Shown here: positions 39,030 to 47,831 of the stretch, in pieces
How the letters are laid out: the number at the start of each line of letters is the position of its first letter
How positions within the stretch are numbered: position 1 is the stretch's first letter
Assembly (NCBI GenBank): GCA_024372625.1
Contig: CP099605.1
Span: 62,001 to 126,000, forward strand
From: Comamonadaceae bacterium OTU4NAUVB1
GTDB lineage: Bacteria > Pseudomonadota > Gammaproteobacteria > Burkholderiales > Burkholderiaceae_C
Reading direction: 5' to 3'
DNA length: 64,000 nucleotides
Notes under the pieces: generated by a model
Databases searched by the model: none
Told to the model about the DNA's origin: nothing
What the model saw: the letters and a program-made list of their open reading frames with translations, nothing else
Made by a program: the position numbers and the translations under genes

Positions 39030-41798
39030 TCAGGGCGTGGGCGTGCCGAGGATGCGGATGCCCAGCCGTTCGGGGTGGTCGCTGCGCTGGATCGGAATGC
39101 CGCCGTCCGCCGCCGTGATGCCCCTGACCACGGAGCCGTCCTCGCGGGTCAGTTCGTAGTGGCGGTTCGCGAACGGCCGGTCGTCGGGGTCGGCCAGGTA
39201 GAGCGTTTCGTTGAACCGGCTGTCCGGGCTGTCCTGGATCGCCTCGGTCACGCTCCGGGGCGTGGCCAGGTTGATCGCCGCCGTGTGGAACTGCGGCGCC
39301 AGGGGCGAGAGGAACTCGATGCCGGCGCCCGGCGTGATCTGGATGGCATGGCCGCCCGCCACCAGACGGATCAGCTTGTCGGACTTCAGGGTGATGCCTT
39401 CGCGCCCCAGGAGCTCCAGCATCTTCTGCGCCAGCAGTTCCATGTCGCCGTCCTGCGCCTGGATCTCCACCTTGCCCTTGGCGGCCATCATGCGGATGCC
39501 CAGGTTGGCGAAGGCACGCAGGTGTTTGCCCGCGGACGCCAGCACGCTGCCCGCGCTCGCCAGGCTGATGTGCCGGCCCGCGGTGACGACGTGGTGCGCG
39601 CCGCTGTGGGCATGGGTGCTGCCCGGCGTGGTGCTCTCGATGCCCGCCGGACTGGAGAGGGCGAGGTGGGGCGCCTGCATCTCGGGATGGCGGTCCGCCT
39701 GGTGGGGGTGCCCCTGGCCCGACAGGTCGTCGGCCTGCTGCCGGAGGCTGTGCTGGACGTCGCGGGCCTCGTCGTCGTCCTGGGCGCGGTGGTGCACCGC
39801 CAGGTCGCCCATCCGCTTGTGCTGGTCATGGGCCGCGCCGAGCGGACCGGTGGTCTCTTCCATGCTGAGCATGTGCTCCCGGGCCCCCTGGCGCCCATGG
39901 GTGGTGAGCAGCAGGCCGTCCCCGGCCCGGACCACGCCGTGGCCGTCGGTGCGGAGGTCGAAGCCCTGGCCCCGGTGGTCCTTGCGGCCCTGGTGGTCCT
40001 CGATGCGGGTGATGTGGCCCAGGGACAGCTGGCTGTGCTGGTGGTCGCTCTTGAGCTGGGCCTGCATCCCGCCGGCCGTGTCGTCCAGGACGAGGTGGTT
40101 GCTGCGTCCCGCGGCGCTGTTGCCGCCGCCGGAGACCAGTTCCCTGCTCCTGAATCCCGACAGGGCCTGCTGGTCCGGCAGGCGCCAGGCGGACAGGTTC
40201 AGGGCGTTGTGCACCCGTCCCACGATGACGGGCCGATCGAGATCGCCGTCGTAGAAGTCCACGATGACTTCCTGGCCCACGCGTGGCACGTGGGTGCTGC
40301 CCATCTGGTTGCCCGCCCACTCGCCTTGCGCGCGCACCCAGCAGGAGCTGCCCTGGTTCCTCGCGCCATACCGGTCCCAGAAAAACTGGAGCTTGACGCG
40401 GCCCAGCGCGTCGGTATGGATGTTGGTCTCGGCCGTGTCGGCGTCGGGCCCGCACACGATGGCCGGCTGAGGCCCGTACGCCCTGGGTTTGGGCTGGGTG
40501 AAGTCGGGGCGCAGGGTCTCGCGGACGGGCTGCACCGTGAAATCGACCGTCACGCGCCAGTGACCGGAGCGCCGATGGACATCGGCGAGGGCGCGGGCGC
40601 CCGGTGCGGGGCCATCGCGCTGGGTCGTCTCGTCGACGTTCTCGACGACGAGCCGGGTGTGCAGGACGAGGTAGTCGGTGTTGGCGGCCTCGTGGGGATG
40701 CCCGCTCAGGGTGAAGGTGCGACCGGGCACCACGCCGCGCACATGGCCCGTGCCGTGCGCCCGCAAGCCGCCCTGGCGCAGGTTCTGCATGCGCAGCAGC
40801 GCCAGCTGGCGGCCCTGTTCTTCCGTGCGATGGGCCTGCTTGTCGGCGCCGGCATTGGGCTGGCTGTAGTCCGAGCCTCCCAGCCCGGCCTTGCTGCCAC
40901 GCCACAGATAGACCGCCTGCCGGGCGTGCGCGGTCTGGCGGGGCGCGCTGGCGTCGGCGTCCAGCGTGGCGATGGGCCGGGTGGGGTCGTGGTCCCGGGT
41001 GGCGTAGGCGCCGCTGACGAGGCGGCTGGTGCGCTCGAAGCGATGGATGTACTCGCGGTCGATCTTGTGACCCAGGGGGTAGTAGGGGATGTCGTGGTAG
41101 GGGCTGGTTCCACGCGGGAGCTCGGGCTGGATGCTCCGGAAGGCGGTGTTGTCGTCGCTCCAGATCAGCCGGTGCACGCCGTCCGAATGCTCGAAGTGGT
41201 AGTTGATTCCCCGCTCCTGCATGAGGCGGGTGATGAACTCGAACGTCGTTTCGTTGAACTGGACGCAGTAGTCCTTCGGCGGGTGCTCTCCGATCAGGCG
41301 CTTGTCGGCGGCATAGGCATACGGCGCGAGCACCGCTTCGATGACTTCGACGGCCGTCTGGTCCTGAAACACCCGGCAATCGGTCGTGAGCGTCGTCAGG
41401 TAGAGCCAGGGCCGCAGCTCCAGTTCGTAGACGGCGTGGCGGTGGTCCTCGCGCACGAAACGGGCCGCGGTGACGAGGCCGGAGATCTCGCGCACGCCGG
41501 CGCCCTGGTGGGTGACGCTCCGGTCACCCGGCAGGCCGGGCTGAAAGCTCCCCATGCCCTCGAGTTCGATGCTGCACGTGATTTCCACCCCGATGAAGCG
41601 GTCGAGGTCGAAGTTGCTGCCGGTGGCGGTGCCCGGCGACGCATCGGGCGTCTGCAGCGTCAGGGTGTAGTGGAAGAGGCTGTTGACGCCTTCCGTGCCC
41701 TCGAGCTTCAACGCCACCAGGGCAGGCCGGCCGGCGACGAGGGGAATGGCGGGGCTGCGAACGGCAAGGGCACGTTGCGCGCTGAACGAGGTGGACAT
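39030..41798 (-). CDS. vgrG: Type VI secretion tip protein VgrG
   Basis: The protein has 922 residues. The N-terminal gp27-like part is followed by the gp5/OB-fold region near 485-545 (W-V-R-A-Q-G-E-W-A-G, then P-R-V-G-Q-E-V-I-V-D-F). A His/Asp/Gln-rich linker and a DUF2345 domain follow (about 720-840). A final 65-residue extension after about 855 (L-Y-L-A-D-P-D-D-R-P-F, then G-I-T-A-A-D-G-G) resembles the transthyretin-like adaptors that hold effectors. It forms the puncturing spike. No other T6SS genes are in the window, so this is an orphan vgrG island that needs a main cluster elsewhere. Confidence 0.96.
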   Translation of the reverse strand: MSTSFSAQRALAVRSPAIPLVAGRPALVALKLEGTEGVNSLFHYTLTLQTPDASPGTATGSNFDLDRFIGVEITCSIELEGMGSFQPGLPGDRSVTHQGAGVREISGLVTAARFVREDHRHAVYELELRPWLYLTTLTTDCRVFQDQTAVEVIEAVLAPYAYAADKRLIGEHPPKDYCVQFNETTFEFITRLMQERGINYHFEHSDGVHRLIWSDDNTAFRSIQPELPRGTSPYHDIPYYPLGHKIDREYIHRFERTSRLVSGAYATRDHDPTRPIATLDADASAPRQTAHARQAVYLWRGSKAGLGGSDYSQPNAGADKQAHRTEEQGRQLALLRMQNLRQGGLRAHGTGHVRGVVPGRTFTLSGHPHEAANTDYLVLHTRLVVENVDETTQRDGPAPGARALADVHRRSGHWRVTVDFTVQPVRETLRPDFTQPKPRAYGPQPAIVCGPDADTAETNIHTDALGRVKLQFFWDRYGARNQGSSCWVRAQGEWAGNQMGSTHVPRVGQEVIVDFYDGDLDRPVIVGRVHNALNLSAWRLPDQQALSGFRSRELVSGGGNSAAGRSNHLVLDDTAGGMQAQLKSDHQHSQLSLGHITRIEDHQGRKDHRGQGFDLRTDGHGVVRAGDGLLLTTHGRQGAREHMLSMEETTGPLGAAHDQHKRMGDLAVHHRAQDDDEARDVQHSLRQQADDLSGQGHPHQADRHPEMQAPHLALSSPAGIESTTPGSTHAHSGAHHVVTAGRHISLASAGSVLASAGKHLRAFANLGIRMMAAKGKVEIQAQDGDMELLAQKMLELLGREGITLKSDKLIRLVAGGHAIQITPGAGIEFLSPLAPQFHTAAINLATPRSVTEAIQDSPDSRFNETLYLADPDDRPFANRHYELTREDGSVVRGITAADGGIPIQRSDHPERLGIRILGTPTP

Positions 41799-41985
41799 CG
41801 TGACTCCGGCCGATGCACCGGACCGTCAGATCGAATGCGACTCGGCGTTACTTATGGAAACAAGGTGAAGCCGCGCATGCTAGTGACGGTTCGCTTCGCC
41901 CGAGGCGATGCGCGAGGCCCCGGCCACCAAACAGGGTTCAGAGCCACTTGTTTCAGACGACTCCGACGACGAGTGGCCACGCGGG

Positions 41986-42873
41986 TCACGCCTTCCGCCG
42001 CGCGATCAGCGCCACGAAGCGCTGCGCCCCCAACCCCAACGGGCGCTCGCGCGACCACACCACGTCGACCCACAGGTCCAGGCCGTTGCTGAGGTTCTCG
42101 AACGGGATCTCCACCAGCGCGCCGGCGGCGACGTGCGGCTGGGCGAAATTGCGCGGCAGCCAGCCCCAGCCGAGCCCGGCGGTGATGAGGCTGAGCGCCG
42201 CCAGCGCGTTGTCGGTGCGCCAGACGTGGCGCGCGAAGACGAAGCGCGGGTCGCTGGTGGCGAGGTCGCGCCCGGCCACGACGATCTGGCGCGTGGTCGT
42301 CAGGTGCGCCTCGCGCAGGCGCCCGCCGGCGGCGGCGAGCACCGGATGGTCCGGCGCCATGACGGCCACCAGGGTGTCGCTGGCGACCTCCTGGAACCCC
42401 TCCCGGCCGTCCAGGCTGGGTCGCTCGAAGACCAGCGCGAGGTGCGCGCGACCGGCGTGCAGCAGGGCCAGCGCGTCGGCCTGCGGCGCGGCCAGCACCT
42501 CGACTTCCAGCAGCGGATGCTCCCGCGCCAGGGCGGCCAGGGCGCCGCTCCAGGGCGCGGCCAGCAGTTCCGGCGCGATGGCGAGCGTCAGCCGGTGCTC
42601 CAGCCCCTGCGTGAGCGACAGCGCCTGCACCTGCAGTTGCCGCAGCTGCGCGGCGAGCAGGCGCGCCTGCGGCTCGAGCGAGCGCGCGGCGGCGGTCGGC
42701 TTCGGCTCGCGGCCGGTCCGCTCGAACAGCAGCAGGTCCAGCTCGGCCTCCAGGCCGGCGATGGTCATGCTGACGGCCGAGGGCACGCGCCGCAGCGCGC
42801 GCGCGGCGGCGGAGAACGAGCCGTGGTCCAGCACGGCCAGGAAGACCTGCACGTTGTCGCTCGAAAAGCTCAT
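41986..42873 (-). CDS. LysR-family regulator, divergent from a PACE exporter gene
   Basis: The protein has 295 residues. The helix-turn-helix covers about 15-50 (G-S-F-S-A-A-A-R-A-L, then P-S-A-V-S-M-T-I), followed by the effector domain. It is divergent from a PACE exporter gene across 126 bases. LysR genes divergent from PACE genes are the usual arrangement (AceR-AceI), so this is probably its activator. The 187 bases between it and vgrG (41799-41985) contain no recognisable gene. Confidence 0.9.
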   Translation of the reverse strand: MSFSSDNVQVFLAVLDHGSFSAAARALRRVPSAVSMTIAGLEAELDLLLFERTGREPKPTAAARSLEPQARLLAAQLRQLQVQALSLTQGLEHRLTLAIAPELLAAPWSGALAALAREHPLLEVEVLAAPQADALALLHAGRAHLALVFERPSLDGREGFQEVASDTLVAVMAPDHPVLAAAGGRLREAHLTTTRQIVVAGRDLATSDPRFVFARHVWRTDNALAALSLITAGLGWGWLPRNFAQPHVAAGALVEIPFENLSNGLDLWVDVVWSRERPLGLGAQRFVALIARRKA

Positions 42874-42999
42874 GGAACGTCCCTCCCCTATGCGGTCGAC
42901 GCATCGGCCTGTCTGAAAAACTGAAAGAAGCTGACTTTTTATATCAGTGCGGAGAACATAGATTCACGTTCCACCACCGGATTCCAAGGAACAAGCAGC

Positions 43000-43434
43000 A
43001 TGCAAGGCATCAAGCGCCGCGTCGTCTACATCACCCTGTACGAGGGCATCGCCATCGTCGTGGCCAGCTTCGGCCTGGCGGCGATGTCGGGGCAGGGCGT
43101 GGGCCACGCCGGCCCGCTGGCGGTGCTGGCCTCGGCCATCGCGGTGGTGTGGAACCTGGTGTTCAACGCCCTGTTCGAGCGCTGGGAGCGCCGCCAGGCG
43201 GTGCGCGGGCGCGGGCTGGGCCGGCGCATCGCGCACGCCATCGGTTTCGAGGGCGGACTGGTCGCCTTCCTGGTGCCGGCGATCGCCTGGTGGCTCGACA
43301 TCACCCTGTGGCAGGCGCTGCTGATGGACCTGAGCCTGGTGGTGTTCTTCCTGGTCTACACCTTCGTCTTCAACTGGGCGTTCGACGCCGTCTTCGGGCT
43401 GCCGGCATCGGCCGGCGCCGCCCAGCCGGCCTGA
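43000..43434 (+). CDS. PACE-family efflux transporter (AceI-like)
   Basis: The protein has 144 residues with four membrane segments in two repeats of the bacterial transmembrane pair domain. The first begins R-R-V-V-Y-I-T-L-Y-E-G-I-A-I and has the conserved Glu15 in the first helix. Each half ends in a W-N-x-x-F-N or F-N-W-x-F-D signature. PACE proteins export biocides such as chlorhexidine and, physiologically, short diamines such as cadaverine and putrescine. The divergent LysR gene is the probable regulator. Confidence 0.94.
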   Translation: MQGIKRRVVYITLYEGIAIVVASFGLAAMSGQGVGHAGPLAVLASAIAVVWNLVFNALFERWERRQAVRGRGLGRRIAHAIGFEGGLVAFLVPAIAWWLDITLWQALLMDLSLVVFFLVYTFVFNWAFDAVFGLPASAGAAQPA

Positions 43435-43517
43435 CCCGGCGCCGCCGCGCGTCACCGCGCGCCGGCGCGGCGTGGTGCCGTGCCGTGCCGCCGGCCCCGT
43501 CGTGCAAGACTCGACGC

Positions 43518-45851
43518 ATGCCCTCGCCGCCCGTCCCGCCGTCCGCCGCCACCGCCGTCGCCACCGTCGTTCCTTCCGTGTCTGCCCCGCCCCCCGCCGA
43601 TCCCGCCACCGCCGCCCTGGCCGCGTCCGCGCTGGCGGCGTTCGACCACGCGGTGCGCGCCGGCGCCGGCCTGCGCGGGCGCGAGGGCCAGCGGCGCATG
43701 GCCGAGAAGGTGGCCGACACGCTGGCGCGGGCCACGCTCGGCAAGCTCGACGAGCCCGAACCCGACGCCGACGGCGCGGCCCCGGGTGCCGCCGCGCCGG
43801 ACCCGGTGCGCGCCATCGCCGTGATCCAGGCCGGCACCGGCGTGGGCAAGTCGCTCGCGTACTGCGCCCCGGCCATCGCGCTGGCGCTGGCGCGCAACAC
43901 GCGCGTCGTCGTCTCCACCGCCACGGTCGCCCTGCAGGAGCAGCTCGTGGCCAAGGACCTGCCGGCGCTGGCCGCGCTGATGCCCCAGTCGTTCCGCTTC
44001 GCGCTGGCCAAGGGACGCGGGCGCTACGTCTGCCAGCTCAAGCTGTCGCGCCTGGCCGGCGAGGCGGTGCCGGCCCCCGGCGACGAGGACGACACCGACG
44101 ATCCCACCGCCGACCTGTTCGCCGACGACGAGCCCGCCCGCGCGCCCCGGCCGCAGCACGAGGTCGCGGCGCGCCTGCAGTTCTACGGCGGCATCGCGCA
44201 GGCGCTGGCCAGCGGCGCCTGGGACGGCGACCGCGACTCGCTCGACACCCCGCCCGCGCACGAGGTCTGGTCGGCCATGGCCGCCGACGCGGCCTCCTGC
44301 ACCGGCCAGCACTGCCCCGCGTACAACGGCTGCGCCTACTACGAGCGCCGCAAGGCGCTGGTGGGCGCGCAGGTCATCGTGGTCAACCACGACCTGCTGC
44401 TGTCGTCGCTGGGCAACCGGCTGCTGCCGGAACTGGACAACTGCCTGCTGGTGCTCGACGAGGCGCACCACCTGCCGGCGACGGCGCTGGCCCAGTTCGC
44501 CTGCCGCATGGACCTGGGCCACCACGGCTGGATCGAGCGGCTGGCGCAGCGCGCGATCGCCGTCGGCGTGCGGCTGGAGGTCGCCGACGTCGCCGACATC
44601 CCCGGCCACGCGGCGCAAATGCGCCAGGCGATGCAGCAGGTCGAGCGCCTGGTGATCGACCTCTACGGCGAGACCCTGCGCGCCCACGCGGGCGCCGGGC
44701 GCGGCCCCGCCTGCGCCCGCGTGCCGCGTGGCGAGCTGCCCGAGGCGCTGTGCGAGCCGCTCGAACGCGTCGCACGGCACGCCGACGGCTTTCTCGAATG
44801 CCTGCGCGCCATCGCCCGCGCGCTGCGCGCCGAACTGCGCGACAACCCCGCCCAGGCGCGCGCGCTGGCGTCGATGTACGCGCAACTCGGCGCGCTCGCG
44901 CCGCGGCTGGAGCAGATGCTCGACACCGCCGCGCTGCTGCTGCGCGAGACCGCGCCCGACGCCGTGCCGGCGGCCAAGTGGTTCACCCTCGCGGTCGAGG
45001 GCGAACTCGCGACGCTGCAGGCCCACGCCAGCCCGCTGCTGCCCGGCGCCACCCTGCGCCACCACCTGTGGGGCCGGGTGCGCGGCGCGGTGCTGACCTC
45101 GGCCACGCTCACGAGCTGCGGCCAGTTCGACTTCTTCCTGCGCGAGTCGGGCCTGCACGGCGACGAGGCGGCCAGCACGCTGGAGGTCGCCAGCCCGTTC
45201 GACTACGCCGCGCAGGGCCGCCTGGTCGCCGTGGAGACGCGGGCCGATCCGCGCGACGCCGCCGCCTACGTGGCCGAGATGGCGCAGGCCCTGGCGCGCG
45301 ACCTGGCCACGGTGCGGCATGGCGCGCTGGTGCTGTTCACCTCGCGCGACCAGCTGCGCCAGGCGGTCGAGGCGCTGACGCCGGTGCTGCGCCCGCGCGT
45401 GCTGCTGCAGACGGCGCTGCCGCGCCAGGCGCTGCTGGCCACCCACCGCCAGCGCGTGGCCGACGGCCAGCCCTCGATCATCTTCGGCATGCAGTCCTTC
45501 GGCGAGGGGCTCGACCTGCCGGGGCGGCTGTGCGAGTCGGTCTTCATCGCCAAGCTGCCCTTCGCGCCGCCGGACGACCCGGTGGGCGAGGCGCGCGCCG
45601 AATGGCTGCGCGCCGTCGGGCGCGATCCGTTCGCCGAGCTGGTCGTGCCCGCCACCGCGATCCGCCTGGCGCAGTGGGCCGGCCGCGCGATCCGCAGCGA
45701 GGACGACCGCGCGAGCGTCTACTGCTACGACCGGCGCCTGGTGCGCACGGCCTACGGCCAGCGGCTGCTCGCGGGCCTGCCGCCGTTCGCGCGCACGACC
45801 GTGGCGGCCACGCGCTCGCCGGACGCGGCGCCGAGCGAGACCGCCGCCTGA
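43518..45851 (+). CDS. dinG: ATP-dependent DNA helicase DinG-like
   Basis: The protein has 777 residues. Walker A is G-T-G-V-G-K-S (106-112), and the DEAH box lies in L-L-V-L-D-E-A-H-H. Four cysteines are placed as iron-sulfur ligands: Cys172 (R-Y-V-C-Q) and Cys261, Cys266, Cys272 (C-T-G-Q-H-C-P-A-Y-N-G-C). The C-terminal helicase half has Q-S-F-G-E-G-L-D-L-P-G. It is an XPD-type 5' to 3' helicase that resolves R-loops and G4 structures during repair. ATG at 43518; the first 30 residues are a Pro/Ala/Val-rich tail without similarity, so a later start is possible. Confidence 0.93.
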   Translation: MPSPPVPPSAATAVATVVPSVSAPPPADPATAALAASALAAFDHAVRAGAGLRGREGQRRMAEKVADTLARATLGKLDEPEPDADGAAPGAAAPDPVRAIAVIQAGTGVGKSLAYCAPAIALALARNTRVVVSTATVALQEQLVAKDLPALAALMPQSFRFALAKGRGRYVCQLKLSRLAGEAVPAPGDEDDTDDPTADLFADDEPARAPRPQHEVAARLQFYGGIAQALASGAWDGDRDSLDTPPAHEVWSAMAADAASCTGQHCPAYNGCAYYERRKALVGAQVIVVNHDLLLSSLGNRLLPELDNCLLVLDEAHHLPATALAQFACRMDLGHHGWIERLAQRAIAVGVRLEVADVADIPGHAAQMRQAMQQVERLVIDLYGETLRAHAGAGRGPACARVPRGELPEALCEPLERVARHADGFLECLRAIARALRAELRDNPAQARALASMYAQLGALAPRLEQMLDTAALLLRETAPDAVPAAKWFTLAVEGELATLQAHASPLLPGATLRHHLWGRVRGAVLTSATLTSCGQFDFFLRESGLHGDEAASTLEVASPFDYAAQGRLVAVETRADPRDAAAYVAEMAQALARDLATVRHGALVLFTSRDQLRQAVEALTPVLRPRVLLQTALPRQALLATHRQRVADGQPSIIFGMQSFGEGLDLPGRLCESVFIAKLPFAPPDDPVGEARAEWLRAVGRDPFAELVVPATAIRLAQWAGRAIRSEDDRASVYCYDRRLVRTAYGQRLLAGLPPFARTTVAATRSPDAAPSETAA

Positions 45852-45908
45852 GGCCGGACCGCCGGCGGCCCGGCCGTGCGCGGCGGCGCGCCGCGGCCTG
45901 ACGCACGC

Positions 45909-46808
45909 TCAGGGCGGCGGCGCGAGGCGTTCGCGCACGAACTCGGCGAACACGTGCGCCACGACCGGCAGCTGGCGCGCGCGCAGGCTCGCCAGCACCA
46001 GTTCGCCGCGCGGGAAGCCGCGGTCGTCGATGTCGCGCGCCACGATGTCACGGTCGGTCGCGTCGACGCCGATCGACATCTGGAACGAGATCGACCGGCG
46101 GTCGTCCAGGCAGCCGCGCAGGAACTCGAAGCTGTTGCTCTCCACCATCGCGTACATCCGCATCGAGCTGCGCGCGAGGAAGCGCTCGATCAGCTGGCGC
46201 CCGCCGGTGTCGCGGTTGGGCAGGATCACCGGGTGCTCGGCGCAGTCGCGCAGGCGCAGGGCCGCCGTGCCGCCCTGGGCGAGCGGATGGTCGGCGTGCA
46301 TGATCGCCATGAGCTTCTGCTCGACCACGCAGCTGCGCTCGATGTCGGCCTCCGGCGCGAGGTTGAACACCAGCGCCAGGTCGGTCTCGAAGCCGCGCAG
46401 CGCGGCGGCGGCCTGCACGTGGTCGCCGATGCGCACGTCGAAGGCCACCAGCGGATGCGTCCGGCGGAACTCCCGGATCACCTCGGGCAGGAAGCGCGGC
46501 GCCAGCGCCTGGCTGGCCACCACCTGCACCTTGCCGCGGCGCAGGCCCTGCAGCTCCTCGATCTCCGAGCGCACGCGCGCCAGGTCGGCGGCGCGGCCCC
46601 GGATGTAGCGCACGAACAGCTCGCCCGCCGCCGTCAGGCGCATGCCGCGCGGCAGGCGCTCGAAGATCGGCGTGCCGAGCTCGTCCTCGATGTCCTGGAT
46701 GCGGCGGTTCACGGCCGAGGGCGCCACGTGCAGGCGTTCGGCGGCCTGGCGGATCGAGCCGACGCGAGCCACTTCGTCGACGTAGCGCAGCAGGCGCAGA
46801 TGGTTCAT
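45909..46808 (-). CDS. LysR-family regulator of the N-heterocycle operon
   Basis: The protein has 299 residues. The helix-turn-helix contains G-S-I-R-Q-A-A-E-R-L-H-V-A-P-S-A-V-N-R-R-I-Q-D-I-E (about 17-42), followed by an effector-binding domain with H-P-L-V-A-F-D-V-R. It is divergent from the catabolic operon, with two perfect palindromes in the 168-base gap, one of LysR-box form. It is thus the likely sensor of the operon's substrate or an intermediate (inference). Confidence 0.9.
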   Translation of the reverse strand: MNHLRLLRYVDEVARVGSIRQAAERLHVAPSAVNRRIQDIEDELGTPIFERLPRGMRLTAAGELFVRYIRGRAADLARVRSEIEELQGLRRGKVQVVASQALAPRFLPEVIREFRRTHPLVAFDVRIGDHVQAAAALRGFETDLALVFNLAPEADIERSCVVEQKLMAIMHADHPLAQGGTAALRLRDCAEHPVILPNRDTGGRQLIERFLARSSMRMYAMVESNSFEFLRGCLDDRRSISFQMSIGVDATDRDIVARDIDDRGFPRGELVLASLRARQLPVVAHVFAEFVRERLAPPP

Positions 46809-46831
46809 GGCGTGCGGTCTCGCAACGATCG

Positions 46832-46847
46832 TGCCGCCGTGGCGGCA
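46832..46847. promoter_or_regulatory. Palindrome in the regulator-operon gap
   Basis: TGCCGCC-GT-GGCGGCA, perfect seven-base arms, 24 bases from the regulator start. It may be an autoregulatory site or an RNA hairpin. Confidence 0.45.
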
Positions 46848-46857
46848 TGCGCGGAGT

Positions 46858-46874
46858 GTTGCCCTTTCGGCAAC
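46858..46874. promoter_or_regulatory. LysR box for the N-heterocycle operon
   Basis: GTTGCC-N5-GGCAAC, a perfect inverted repeat containing a T-N11-A core, lies about 100 bases before the first operon gene. This is the best candidate for the regulator's main binding site. Confidence 0.6.
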
Positions 46875-46976
46875 GCAGCCAGCGCGATAAGGCGTCCGAA
46901 GCGGAGCGCTCCTGGCATGGCGGGTGCGTGCGTGCCAGGCATGAACGCGCCGACCTGTCCCGTCCGCCCCAAAACG

Positions 46977-47828
46977 ATGCCCGAGGCACCCGATCGTGCG
47001 GCGTCCTTCGGCCCGGCCGCGCACAACGCCTGGCACCTGAAGGACGGCCGCGTCAGCTTCGTGCGCCGGCCGGTCGCGCCCCGGCCGCTGCGGCTGGACG
47101 ACGCGACGCCGCAGCCCGTGGAGATCGACCTGGCGCGCAGCGTGCTGGTGGTGGTGGACATGCAGAACGACTTCTGCCACCCGGAGGGCTGGTTCGCGCA
47201 GAAGGGCCTGGGCATCCGCGCCGCGCGCCGGCCGATCGCGCCGCTGCGGCGGCTGCTGCCGGCCTGGCGCGGCGCCGGCGGCGCGGTGGTGTGGCTCAAC
47301 TGGGGCATCCGCGCCGACCGGGCCAACCTCGCGCCGACGGTGCATTTCAAGGGCAAGCGCACGGCCGACGGCGTGGGCTACGCCGAGGTCTCGCCGATCG
47401 ACCGCGGCCCCTCGCTGGTGCAGGGGTCGTGGGGCGCCCGGGTCGTCGACGAACTGCCGGTGGCACCGGAGGACCTCACGGTGCACAAGCACCGCCTGAG
47501 CGGCTTCTGGGACAACGAACTGGACACCCTGCTGCGCCAGCGCGGCGTCACCACGCTGCTGTTCGCCGGCATCAACACCGACCGCTGCGTCTTCTCGACG
47601 CTGCAGGACGCCAACTTCCTCGGCTACGACTGCGTGCTGCTCAAGGACGCGTGCAGCACGCCGTCGCCGGCCTACGTCAGCCGGGGCGTGCTCTACATCG
47701 TCGAGCTGCTGCACGGCTTCGTCGCCAGCACGGCGGCGCTGCTGGGCGCGCTGCCGCCTTGCGCCCCGTCGCCCGCGCCTTCCCGTTCCTCCCGTTCCTC
47801 CCGTTCCTCCAACCCCCAGGAGTCCTGA
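46977..47828 (+). CDS. Isochorismatase-like cysteine hydrolase (RutB/BiuH-like ureide amidase)
   Basis: The protein has 283 residues. The catalytic triad positions are present: Asp61 in V-V-V-D-M-Q-N-D-F, Lys171 in V-H-K-H-R-L-S-G-F and Cys204 in N-T-D-R-C-V-F-S-T. The segment G-S-W-x-x-x-V-V-D-E-L and the Lys region resemble RutB (ureidoacrylate amidohydrolase); biuret hydrolase shares the fold. A role splitting a ureido or carbamoyl product from ring opening fits the operon (inference). The last 20 residues are an Arg/Ser tail encoded by a 9-bp repeat. An upstream in-frame ATG at 46941 would add twelve residues. Confidence 0.85.
   Translation: MPEAPDRAASFGPAAHNAWHLKDGRVSFVRRPVAPRPLRLDDATPQPVEIDLARSVLVVVDMQNDFCHPEGWFAQKGLGIRAARRPIAPLRRLLPAWRGAGGAVVWLNWGIRADRANLAPTVHFKGKRTADGVGYAEVSPIDRGPSLVQGSWGARVVDELPVAPEDLTVHKHRLSGFWDNELDTLLRQRGVTTLLFAGINTDRCVFSTLQDANFLGYDCVLLKDACSTPSPAYVSRGVLYIVELLHGFVASTAALLGALPPCAPSPAPSRSSRSSRSSNPQES
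47782..47808 (+). repeat. Three 9-bp repeats at the 3' end of the cysteine hydrolase gene
   Basis: Three exact copies of CCCGTTCCT encode Ser-Arg-Ser units at the C-terminus. They keep the frame. Confidence 0.85.
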
Positions 47829-47831
47829 CCC

